Assembly: GCA_017631745.1 (NCBI GenBank) | Contig: JAGBSR010000044.1 | Span: 1-8,677 of the forward strand | Reading direction: 5' to 3' | Length of the DNA: 8,677 bases | Origin: Clostridia bacterium | Lineage (GTDB): Bacteria; Bacillota; Clostridia; Oscillospirales; Acutalibacteraceae | In this document: positions 1 to 6,167 of the stretch, piece after piece | How positions within the stretch are numbered: the stretch's first letter is position 1 | Layout of the letters: the number at the start of each line of letters is the position of its first letter | Made by a program: the position numbers and the translations under genes | Notes under the pieces: model-generated | Databases searched by the model: none | The model's input: the letters and a program-made list of their open reading frames with translations, nothing else | Told to the model about the DNA's origin: nothing

Positions 1-156
1 GCTGTTACACAGCCTAGCGCGTGACTCTTGCGGTGCCCAAAATTTCTGACGTCTTGGAGCGCTTAGAAATTTTGACAGCTGCGCCATCTTCGTCTCGCTT
101 CATCTCCCGCAGGGAGCGCTTCGACGATGATGCTGCCAATTCCGCCACATCCGCAT
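1..156. repeat. Structured non-coding repeat, copy 1 (171-bp period)
   Basis: First of two tandem copies; its left boundary may lie outside the window. It aligns without gaps to 172-327 with 12 differences in 156 positions (about 92% identity by eye), and bases 1-48 match the second copy exactly. Two foldable regions are visible. One is a 9-bp inverted repeat, 39-47 (aaaatttct) against 65-73 (agaaatttt). The other is a nested pair, 85-94 against 123-132 (one mismatch), enclosing a perfect 5-bp stem 104-108/112-116 with a GCA loop. A small hairpin gctgt-tac-acagc occupies 1-13. I see no credible reading frame. It is probably a dispersed, structured intergenic repeat; a remnant of a mobile element or a structured RNA is also possible. 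Confidence 0.85.
133..154 (-). other. tRNA-Leu-like 5' fragment (truncated), copy 1
   Basis: Read on the minus strand from 154 down to 133, this is a 22-nt sequence starting GCGGATG-TG-GCGG and ending AATTGGCAG. That is what I recognise as the acceptor 5' strand, positions 8-9, D-stem 5' strand and D-loop of a bacterial tRNA-Leu. After GGCAG the expected D-stem partner ACGC does not follow, and no T-arm or matching acceptor 3' strand (CATCCGC) is visible. It is therefore a fragment, not a functional tRNA. A 9-nt ACGCGCTAG on the same strand about 110 nt further on (plus 14-22) matches what would normally follow, which may be coincidence. Confidence 0.5.
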
Positions 157-171
157 ATTAAGTTAGTTTGT

Positions 172-327
172 GCTGTTACACAGCCTAGCGCGTGACTCTT
201 GCGGTGCCCAAAATTTCTGCCGGCTTGGAGCGCCGAGAAATTTTGATCGCTGTGCCATCCTCGCCTCGCTTCATCTCCCGCAGGGAGCGCTTCGACGATG
301 ATGCTGCCGATTCCGTCACATACGCAT
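172..327. repeat. Structured non-coding repeat, copy 2
   Basis: Second copy, offset by exactly 171 bp, with a 15-nt non-similar spacer (157-171) between the copies. The 9-bp inverted repeat is kept intact (210-218 with 236-244), as is the 5-bp stem with GCA loop. Four of the twelve differences from copy 1 fall in the inner part of the first hairpin; here CGGC can pair with GCCG, extending the stem past a 2-nt bulge. The outer stem of the second hairpin is less well paired than in copy 1. Confidence 0.85.
304..325 (-). other. tRNA-Leu-like 5' fragment (truncated), copy 2
   Basis: This is the equivalent 22 nt in the second repeat copy, read on the minus strand from 325 to 304. It differs from the copy at 133-154 at three positions and departs further from a tRNA-Leu start, because two changes fall in segments that are usually conserved. 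It breaks off at the same point after GGCAG. The lower match suggests decay after duplication. Confidence 0.4.
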
Positions 328-656
328 TTCTACTCTGATTTTTACACGGCAGAGTACGCCGAGGCGGAGCTTATTACTTTCAGCTTAATCCGCGTTATGT
401 TGTCGCTGACAACTTTGATATAATATCATAAAATAGCGGTGTAGTCAATAGAAATTTGCTCGAAAATGAAAATTACTTTGAGTTGAATATGTGTATCTTT
501 TATTGATAATAAAATAGAATTATTGCTGTACGCAGAATAGAAAATGTATTTATTTTGTGACTTTGTTTTGAATTTATCAAATTATTAAGCGGTCTGTGAA
601 TGGCTGTGATGTTTGTTATAGAGCTTTTCATTGTTCACCGCTGTCCCTTTTATATG
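328..656. other. AT-rich intergenic spacer without a supported gene
   Basis: No reading frame here has both a plausible start with ribosome site and a reasonable length. Small structures only: a 6-bp hairpin 399-404/408-413 with a GCT loop and no following T-tract, next to a short palindrome GATAT-A-ATATC at 417-427. The TATAAT at 419-424 lacks a well placed -35 box, so I do not call a promoter. The spacer separates the structured repeats from the promoter of the glycosidase gene. Confidence 0.6.
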
Positions 657-685
657 TTGACACGGGGAAAATATGAGTATATAAT
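657..685 (+). promoter_or_regulatory. Consensus sigma-A promoter for the GH43-like gene
   Basis: TTGACA at 657-662 and TATAAT at 680-685 are separated by 17 bp: both hexamers are perfect and the spacing is ideal. Transcription would begin near 692, giving a leader of about 20 nt before the ATG at 712. No operator or riboswitch structure is evident in this short leader. Confidence 0.85.
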
Positions 686-700
686 TGAAAAAAACATCCG

Positions 701-705
701 AGGAG
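701..705 (+). promoter_or_regulatory. Ribosome binding site that decides the GH43 start
   Basis: AGGAG lies 6 nt upstream of the ATG at 712. The frame is open further upstream to a TTG at 685, but that TTG overlaps the last base of the -10 box and lies before the expected transcription start, so it cannot be the start on this transcript. Confidence 0.85.
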
Positions 706-711
706 AAAATC

Positions 712-1608
712 ATGTATAATAAATATCTTTTTTGCTATTTTAAAGGTAACGAGCCGAAAAACGAATCAATAAACTATGCTGTCAGTGAAGACGGATATCA
801 CTTCACTCCGCTTAATAATAATGAACCCTTTCTTTTTAATGAAAAGGGCACAAAAGGTATAAGAGACCCATTCCTTTTCAGAACTCAGGACGGCAGCTTT
901 TATATTATAGGCACAGATATGCGAAGCGAGCTGGGCTGGGCATCAAACCACGCTATGTGTGTCTGGCACAGCGATGACCTTGTCTCCTGGGAACAGTACG
1001 AGGGAATCGATATGGAAGATTACGGTCTTCACGGCAGTGTACGCACCTGGGCGCCTGAGGCTATATATGATAAAGAAAAGCAGATGTATATGATATATTG
1101 GGCAAACGCTCAGCATTTTGAAGATACTGATGAATGGACAAACACCGTTATGTGGTATGCTTATACCAAAGATTTCAAAACCCTTGAAACAAAGCCTGAA
1201 ATTCTATATGCTCCGCCCTGCAAAAAAGATGCTATTGATGCTGATATCATCGAAAACGACGGCACTTTCTATATGTACTACAAGGACGAAAACAATAAGC
1301 GCATCTGCTATGTTTATTCTGATTGCCTTACGGGACCGTATAAAGAGCCTGAAAACAAGAACGCTTCTGCTTTTGATGAGGACACAGAGGGCTGCTGTAT
1401 GTATGAGCATGCAGGCACAGACAAATGGGCGATGATAATGGACTCCTACTCCTTAGGTAATTATGTTATGCAGACCACCGAGGATTTTATCAATTTTACC
1501 CCCGTTGACAAAAAGGATTATTTCCTTGATTTTTCACCCCGACACGGCTCAATGCTTCTTATCTCGGATGAAGAATATGAGCGCATAGTTTCACACTTCG
1601 GCAAATAA
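712..1608 (+). CDS. GH43-like glycosidase (putative arabinosidase/xylosidase type), cytoplasmic
   Basis: A 298-aa protein with no signal peptide or membrane segment, so it probably acts in the cytoplasm on imported oligosaccharides. The sequence has the character of the five-bladed beta-propeller glycosidases of family GH43: an early RDPF motif with Asp52 (candidate general base), WHSDDLVSWE near 85-94, WAPE at 113-116 followed by a YMIYWA strand, IDADII with Asp176/Asp178 (candidate pKa-modulating Asp), TEG with Glu226 (candidate general acid), and a late SPRHG at 275-279 whose His is typical of the propeller centre. The length fits a single catalytic domain without a carbohydrate-binding module. 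Substrate cannot be read from the sequence; GH43 members act on arabinose-, xylose- or galactose-containing glycans. The gene stands alone, with a perfect promoter upstream and a terminator downstream. The residue assignments are inferences from motif position. Confidence 0.75.
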   Translation: MYNKYLFCYFKGNEPKNESINYAVSEDGYHFTPLNNNEPFLFNEKGTKGIRDPFLFRTQDGSFYIIGTDMRSELGWASNHAMCVWHSDDLVSWEQYEGIDMEDYGLHGSVRTWAPEAIYDKEKQMYMIYWANAQHFEDTDEWTNTVMWYAYTKDFKTLETKPEILYAPPCKKDAIDADIIENDGTFYMYYKDENNKRICYVYSDCLTGPYKEPENKNASAFDEDTEGCCMYEHAGTDKWAMIMDSYSLGNYVMQTTEDFINFTPVDKKDYFLDFSPRHGSMLLISDEEYERIVSHFGK

Positions 1609-1620
1609 ATACAGTTTCAG

Positions 1621-1648
1621 ACCGCTTACAACAATGTAGGCGGTTTTT
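1621..1648 (+). terminator. Rho-independent terminator after the GH43-like gene
   Basis: Stem 1621-1630 pairs with 1635-1644 (ten pairs, one T-G wobble) around a 4-nt loop, followed by TTTTT at 1644-1648. It lies 12 nt after the stop codon and isolates the gene from the next one. Confidence 0.85.
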
Positions 1649-1688
1649 CGTCATTATTTACAAAAAATTTCAAAGTGGAATTTCTCTG

Positions 1689-1717
1689 TTGACTTTGACG
1701 ATTTGAAGTGATAATAT
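1689..1717 (+). promoter_or_regulatory. Probable sigma-A promoter for the LRR/Cys-module protein
   Basis: TTGACT at 1689-1694 is followed after 17 bp by TAATAT at 1712-1717; the alternative -10, GATAAT at 1710-1715, would give 15 bp. A second TTGACG at 1695-1700 overlaps. The exact -10 is uncertain. The boxes are clearly weaker than those of the other two genes. The leader would be roughly 35 nt, with a strong AAGGAGG at 1743-1749, 8 nt before the ATG. Confidence 0.55.
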
Positions 1718-1757
1718 CATTATTGTATATATTGTTGTAATTAAGGAGGAAAAAGTT

Positions 1758-4700
1758 ATGACAAAAACTATCAAAAAGACCCTGGCACTTGTGCTCAGCT
1801 TAGTTATGCTTATAAGCGTAATGCCTATGGGTTACTCGTTTGCGGCTACATACGGCGAATTTGAATATTCAACTTCGGGAAGTTCTGCAACAATTACAAA
1901 GTACAATGGTAATGGTTTAAGTGTAGAGATTCCCGAAAAGATATTAACCTACACTATAGTAGCCGTTGGCGATGGTAACAATATGCCTTTCTACGGTAAA
2001 GACATTACCTCAGTTGAAATACCCGATACCGTAAAAACAATCGGCAGCGGTGCATTTTATGGCTGTAAATCACTGACTGAAGTTATACTCGGTGACGGTG
2101 TTGAAACTATTGATAGAACAGCTTTCGGCAGTTGTTCAGTTCTCAGCTCGATTGTTATCGGCAAGAATGTAAAAGCTATCAACGGTAATGCCTTCAAAGG
2201 TTGTGACATTCTTGATACAGAAGGCAGTGTTGTAAACTATAAGGGTACAAAGAGCCAGTGGGAAGCTATCACTATCGGCAGCGGTAACGAAAAGCTCACA
2301 GGCGCAAATATCGTTTTCAACTACGGTCGCGATTGCGCTGCAGACGGTCACATTATCGGTGAGATGGTTGAAAGCGAGGCTGCTGACTGTCTTAACGACG
2401 GTAATGTTGAATATTATCCTTGTGAAGTTGAAGGCTGCGGTGCTAAGTTTGCTGATGCAACAGGCTCAACTGCTCTTGAAGATGTTGTAATCCCCGGCGG
2501 TCACAAGCTCACGCAGACAGAGGCTAAAGCTCCCAGCTGTGCTGAAGAGGGTAACCCTGAATATTGGTACTGCTCAGAGTGTGATAAGTATTTCACAACC
2601 GAGCAGGCTGAAGCAGAGGTTGACAGTATAGTTCTTGAAAAAACAGACGCGCACTCATACAAATGGGTTCCCAAGGTAGCAGAAACCTGTGTTGACAGCG
2701 GTAAAAAGGGTCACCATTATTGCGCGGTTTGTGATTCATACTTCAATCACAGCTATGAAAAAGTTACAGAAGAAAGCCTCTTCCTTGCAGCTAAAGGTCA
2801 CGAGCTTGTAAAAGTAGAAGAAGTTGTAAACTGCCTTGAAGAAGGTCATATTGAATATTGGGACTGCATAAATTGTGACGCTATCTTTGCTGATGAAAAC
2901 GGCGAGACAGAATTAAATGCAGAAGATATTGTAACAGGCGCAGCAGGCCATATTGATAAAATTCTTATCAAAGAAGTTAAGCCTACCTGCACTACAGGCG
3001 GTAACACACCTCATATCATTTGCGAAAGATGTGAAACTACTCTCAGAGCATACATTACACGCAGACCTCTCGGCCACGACTTTGTTCTCAATACAGAAAA
3101 GTCAATCGCAGCAACCTGCGAAAAAGGCGGTGAGAACATTTATGAATGCTCAAGATGTACCGAAATAAAGAGAGAGAAGGTTCAAAAACTCGGCCATACT
3201 GAAATAGTTTTTGCAGAAGAAATTATCCCCACCTGCACAAAGGGCGGTCAGACAGAGGGCGTTTCCTGCACCGTTTGTAAAAAGGTATTAAAGGATTCTG
3301 TTACACGCGAACCTCTCGGTCACGACTTTGTTCTCAATACAGAAAAGTCAATCGCAGCAACCTGCGAAAAAGACGGTGAAAACATTTACGATTGCTCAAG
3401 ATGTACCGAAACAAAGAGCGAGAAGGTTGATAAAACAGGTCACAACTTAGTTGCTACAACTTATACGGTAGTTACAGATTCAACCTGTAAAGCAGAAGGT
3501 ACTTCAAAAACATATTGCTCAAACTGCGAGACATATATCCCCGGCGTTATTGAGATGAAGCCTCATACAGAAGCTGAGCCTCTTTATGAAGCTCCCACCT
3601 GTACCGTTGACGGTTACAGAGGCAGAATAATCTGTTCAGACTGCGGCGACATTCTTGTACCCGGTGAGGTGCTTCCTGCTGAGCACGACTATGCTCTCGT
3701 AGCGGAGACTGCTCCCGCTTGTGAAAAGGCAGGCAGCAAGACATATGCTTGTCAGGTTGAAGGTTGCAATGCAACTTATACAGATACAGTTGCTCCTCTC
3801 GAGCATACACGTCCCGAGGAATGGAATGAGATTCTTGCTCCTACATGTACCGAAAGAGGTGCAAAGATAAAGACATGTATTACCTGTGGCGATGTTCTCA
3901 CTGAGGTTATACCTCTTCTTGACCACGAGTTTATTACATATGTTTCAGACGGAGATGCTACTTGTACTGAAGACGGCTTCAAGACAGCAACATGTAACAG
4001 AGAAAACTGCGAAGCAACAGACACAATCGCCGATGTAGGCTCAGCTCTCGGTCACGATTTCGGTGAAACAGTACCTGCTGCAACCGCTACTTGTCTTGCA
4101 GAAGGTAACCACGCATACAAATATTGCGAGGTATGTGCTAAATATTATAACGGCGATGCTGAAGAAAATGAGCTCGCAGGCGTAAGCAGTGCAGATTATT
4201 TCATCATTGAACAGCTCGAACACAAATACGAAGGCGCTATCAAGTCAGACGGCAACAGCGAGGATGCAACACACTCATTCAAGTGTGTAAACGGCTGTAA
4301 CAGATACGGCGATGCTGAAAGTCATATCTGGAACGACGGCGAAGAAACAACTGCTCCCGAATGTGCTGAAGACGGTGAAATGACATACACCTGTACAGTT
4401 GAGGGCTGTGGTGCTACATACACAGAAGTAATCGATGCTCTCGGTCACGAATTCGGTGCTGTAACAACAGCAGCAGCTCCTACCTGTCTTGCAGACGGTA
4501 ACTATGCATATAAGTATTGCGCAGTTTGTGAAATGTACTTTGCAGAAACTGACGGTATCTATGCTCAGAACGGCGAAGAAAGCGCTGGAGCTTTTGCAAT
4601 CGAACAGCTTGAGCACAAATATGAAGGCGCTATCAGATCAGACGGTAACGGTGAAAATGCAACTCACTCCTTCAAGTGTGTAAACGGCTGTAATGAATAC

Positions 4701-6020
4701 GGTGCAGCTGTGACTCATACATGGAACAGCGGTGTAGTGACAGTTGCTCCCGAATGTACCGAAACAGGTGTGAAGACATATACCTGCACAGTTGAAAACT
4801 GCGGTGCTGTATATACAGAAACAATTGATGCTCTCGGTCACGAATTCGGTGAAATTACAGATGCAGTTGAAGCTACATGTCTTGAAGACGGTAACGAAGC
4901 TTACAAGTTCTGCGCAGTTTGCGAAATGTACTTTGCAGGCAATGCTGCAGAAGATTCAACAGCTGCAGAAGAAAGCGCTGATGAGTTTATAATTGATCAG
5001 CTCGAACACGTATTTTCAGGTGTTGCTGTTTCAAACGGCGACGGTGAAGATGAAACACACTCATTTATGTGTATAAACGGCTGTGAAGGATACGGTGCAA
5101 CAGAAGAACACTTATGGGATGACGGTGTAATTGCTCCTGCCGCTACCTGTACTGATGACGGCCTTAAGACATACACTTGTACAGTTGAAGGCTGCGGTGC
5201 AATTTATACAGAGGTGCTCTATGCTCCAGGTCACTCATTCGGTGAAATTACTGAAGCTGTGGATGCAACCTGTCTTGAAGACGGTAACGAAGCATATAAG
5301 AAGTGCTCGGCTTGTAATAAGTATTTTGCAGGTAATGCAGACGATTATTCAACAGATGCTGAAAACAGCGCAGCTGCTTTTGTAATCGATATGCTCGGTC
5401 ACTCATTCACAGAATACGAATCAAATGAAGATGCAACCTGCCTTGAAGACGGCACAAAGACAGCTGTCTGCGACAGATGCGATGCAGAAGACACTGTTGA
5501 CGATGAAGATTCAGCTCTCGGTCACGATTATGTGATTGATGAAGAAGTTTCAAAGGAAGTTACCTGCACAGAAAACGGCAGAGAAAAAGCAGAATGCAGC
5601 CGTTGCGGTGATGCATATGACAATGAGTATGAGGCTCTCGGACACGATGTAACAAACTGGGTAGTTTCAGAAATTGCAACCTGTACTAAGGAAGGTCTCA
5701 ATATCGGCAGATGCAACAACTGTCTTAAGGTTATCCGTGAAAGCACTTCCAAGGTCGATCATAAGGATGAAAACAACGATAAGCTCTGCGATTCTTGCGG
5801 CACATCAACAGGTACACCGGATGATACAACAAAGCCTGATGACACAACACCTTCAGAGCCTACAAATCCCGACGGTACAGATGAAGAAAAGGTTGAATGC
5901 TCATGCTACTGCCATAAGAAGGGTATTCTCAGATTCTTCTTCTTCGATATTCCTCTGTTATTCCAGAGACTTCTCGGCAGAAATAAGGTTTGTAAGTGCG
6001 GTCTTGTAAACCACTATTAA
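1758..6020 (+). CDS. Secreted BspA-type LRR protein with ~23 Cys/His modules and a cysteine-rich C-terminal tail
   Basis: A 1420-aa exported protein. Residues 1-30 form a signal peptide (basic start, hydrophobic core, cleavage near Ala29/Ala30). Residues ~50-190 are BspA-type leucine-rich repeats, with VEIPDTVKTIGSGAFYGC-like turns and the usual end of such domains (NYKGTKSQWEAI). Residues ~197-1330 hold about 23 modules of pattern Cys-x9/10-Cys-x2/4-Cys, ending in Gly-His or Glu/Asp-His. Three modules carry an extra THSF-x-C-x3-C insert. A DHKDEN..LCDSC cap (1334-1347), a Pro/Thr/Asp linker (~1350-1378) and a Cys/hydrophobic tail (1381-1420) complete it. I count about 86 cysteines, unusual for an exported Gram-positive protein. 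It has no LPxTG motif and no catalytic domain. Likely a cell-surface or matrix protein; three Cys plus one His per module would suit metal binding, but this is inference and disulfides are the alternative. Own promoter and terminator. Confidence 0.85.
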   Translation: MTKTIKKTLALVLSLVMLISVMPMGYSFAATYGEFEYSTSGSSATITKYNGNGLSVEIPEKILTYTIVAVGDGNNMPFYGKDITSVEIPDTVKTIGSGAFYGCKSLTEVILGDGVETIDRTAFGSCSVLSSIVIGKNVKAINGNAFKGCDILDTEGSVVNYKGTKSQWEAITIGSGNEKLTGANIVFNYGRDCAADGHIIGEMVESEAADCLNDGNVEYYPCEVEGCGAKFADATGSTALEDVVIPGGHKLTQTEAKAPSCAEEGNPEYWYCSECDKYFTTEQAEAEVDSIVLEKTDAHSYKWVPKVAETCVDSGKKGHHYCAVCDSYFNHSYEKVTEESLFLAAKGHELVKVEEVVNCLEEGHIEYWDCINCDAIFADENGETELNAEDIVTGAAGHIDKILIKEVKPTCTTGGNTPHIICERCETTLRAYITRRPLGHDFVLNTEKSIAATCEKGGENIYECSRCTEIKREKVQKLGHTEIVFAEEIIPTCTKGGQTEGVSCTVCKKVLKDSVTREPLGHDFVLNTEKSIAATCEKDGENIYDCSRCTETKSEKVDKTGHNLVATTYTVVTDSTCKAEGTSKTYCSNCETYIPGVIEMKPHTEAEPLYEAPTCTVDGYRGRIICSDCGDILVPGEVLPAEHDYALVAETAPACEKAGSKTYACQVEGCNATYTDTVAPLEHTRPEEWNEILAPTCTERGAKIKTCITCGDVLTEVIPLLDHEFITYVSDGDATCTEDGFKTATCNRENCEATDTIADVGSALGHDFGETVPAATATCLAEGNHAYKYCEVCAKYYNGDAEENELAGVSSADYFIIEQLEHKYEGAIKSDGNSEDATHSFKCVNGCNRYGDAESHIWNDGEETTAPECAEDGEMTYTCTVEGCGATYTEVIDALGHEFGAVTTAAAPTCLADGNYAYKYCAVCEMYFAETDGIYAQNGEESAGAFAIEQLEHKYEGAIRSDGNGENATHSFKCVNGCNEYGAAVTHTWNSGVVTVAPECTETGVKTYTCTVENCGAVYTETIDALGHEFGEITDAVEATCLEDGNEAYKFCAVCEMYFAGNAAEDSTAAEESADEFIIDQLEHVFSGVAVSNGDGEDETHSFMCINGCEGYGATEEHLWDDGVIAPAATCTDDGLKTYTCTVEGCGAIYTEVLYAPGHSFGEITEAVDATCLEDGNEAYKKCSACNKYFAGNADDYSTDAENSAAAFVIDMLGHSFTEYESNEDATCLEDGTKTAVCDRCDAEDTVDDEDSALGHDYVIDEEVSKEVTCTENGREKAECSRCGDAYDNEYEALGHDVTNWVVSEIATCTKEGLNIGRCNNCLKVIRESTSKVDHKDENNDKLCDSCGTSTGTPDDTTKPDDTTPSEPTNPDGTDEEKVECSCYCHKKGILRFFFFDIPLLFQRLLGRNKVCKCGLVNHY
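2952..3443 (+). repeat. Tandem 246-bp duplication (two 82-aa units)
   Basis: Residues 399-480 and 481-562 are a duplicated pair of modules, with the closing His at 398, 480 and 562, exactly 82 residues apart. At DNA level the half-units starting at 3075 and 3321 share a run of about 52 identical bases and differ at only 6 of 108 positions, so this duplication or conversion is recent compared with the other modules. Confidence 0.85.
4056..5402 (+). repeat. Tandem 393-bp super-repeat, three full copies and a partial fourth
   Basis: Closing GH dipeptides have His at 766, 897, 1028 and 1159: exactly 131 residues (393 bp) apart, without insertion or deletion. Units are 4056-4448, 4449-4841 and 4842-5234, and the first third of a fourth runs to 5402. 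Each full unit contains one C-x10-C-x2-C module, a THSF-x-C-x3-C insert and one C-x9-C-x4-C module. Confidence 0.88.
5898..6017 (+). other. C-terminal Cys/hydrophobic/Cys tail (possible anchor or sorting signal)
   Basis: The last 40 residues (1381-1420) have three parts. The first is C-x-C-x-C-H at 1381-1386. The second is a hydrophobic and basic stretch (1390-1407) with four consecutive Phe and an LLFQRLLG segment. The third is C-x-C-G at 1412-1415, ending in His-Tyr. It follows a Pro/Thr/Asp-rich linker, the position expected of a wall-spanning linker before an anchor. From memory, similar tails recur at the ends of other clostridial repeat proteins, but I know of no assigned function. It is not an LPxTG signal: there is no LPxTG and the tail after the hydrophobic stretch carries cysteines. 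Confidence 0.6.
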
Positions 6021-6027
6021 TAATCAT

Positions 6028-6057
6028 AACAGCTCCGTTAAACGGGGCTGTTTTTTT
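6028..6057 (+). terminator. Rho-independent terminator after the LRR/Cys-module gene
   Basis: Stem 6028-6037 pairs with 6043-6052 (one T-G wobble) around a short loop, and runs into a seven-T tract at 6051-6057. It starts 8 nt after the TAA, separating this gene from the next. Confidence 0.88.
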
Positions 6058-6099
6058 GTACTCTGCCGTGAGAGGAAACATTATTTCTTTTCTTTTTTA

Positions 6100-6128
6100 T
6101 TGACAAGAGTGGGGCACTTTGGTATACT
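6100..6128 (+). promoter_or_regulatory. Sigma-A promoter for the FN3/Cys-module protein
   Basis: TTGACA at 6100-6105 and TATACT at 6123-6128 with a 17-bp spacer: a perfect -35 and a five-of-six -10. Transcription should start near 6135. AAGGAG at 6156-6161 lies 6 nt before the ATG at 6168. No regulatory structure is evident in the short leader. Confidence 0.85.
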
Positions 6129-6167
6129 GATAACAGGTAAATTTTAACTTGTCAAAAGGAGAAAATT

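Larger units (their letters stand above)
2346..5758 (+). repeat. Array of ~23 Cys3/His protein modules
   Basis: In residues ~197-1333 the recurring unit is (A/P)TC-xxxG-xxx-Y-x-C-xx-C followed by about 12-30 residues and GH. Two classes are visible. One has C-x10-C-x2-C followed by an aromatic pair such as KYF or MYF (for example C779/C790/C793). The other has C-x9-C-x4-C with a TVEGCG-like turn (for example C869/C879/C884). First cysteines that I located include 211, 261, 311, 359, 411, 454, 493, 536, 577, 615, 655, 697, 736, 779, 869, 910, 1000, 1041, 1131, 1172, 1228, 1270 and 1309. Confidence 0.85.

Noticed and set aside
1..327. CRISPR-like or integrase attachment repeat
   Set aside because: There are only two long copies, separated by a 15-nt spacer; the unit length is unlike CRISPR, and no cas or integrase gene is visible.
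399..427. Promoter or terminator near the hairpin at 399-413
   Set aside because: TATAAT at 419-424 has no acceptable -35 at normal spacing, and the hairpin lacks a T-tract.
685..711. Longer glycosidase start at TTG 685
   Set aside because: The TTG overlaps the -10 hexamer and precedes the expected transcription start; ATG 712 has a well placed ribosome site.
2136..5752. Several minus-strand and alternate-frame open frames within the module array
   Set aside because: They follow the repeat pattern of the main gene, lack ribosome sites and show low-complexity, shadow-type composition.
5808..6017. LPxTG sorting signal or dockerin at the end of the LRR protein
   Set aside because: No LPxTG-type motif is present, and the acidic DHKDEN segment occurs once and lacks the paired calcium loops of a dockerin.
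345..6070. 13-bp inverted repeat: 345-357 (cacggcagagtac) and 6058-6070
   Set aside because: One such match is about what chance would give across all pairs in 8.7 kb, it does not extend, and no element boundary coincides.
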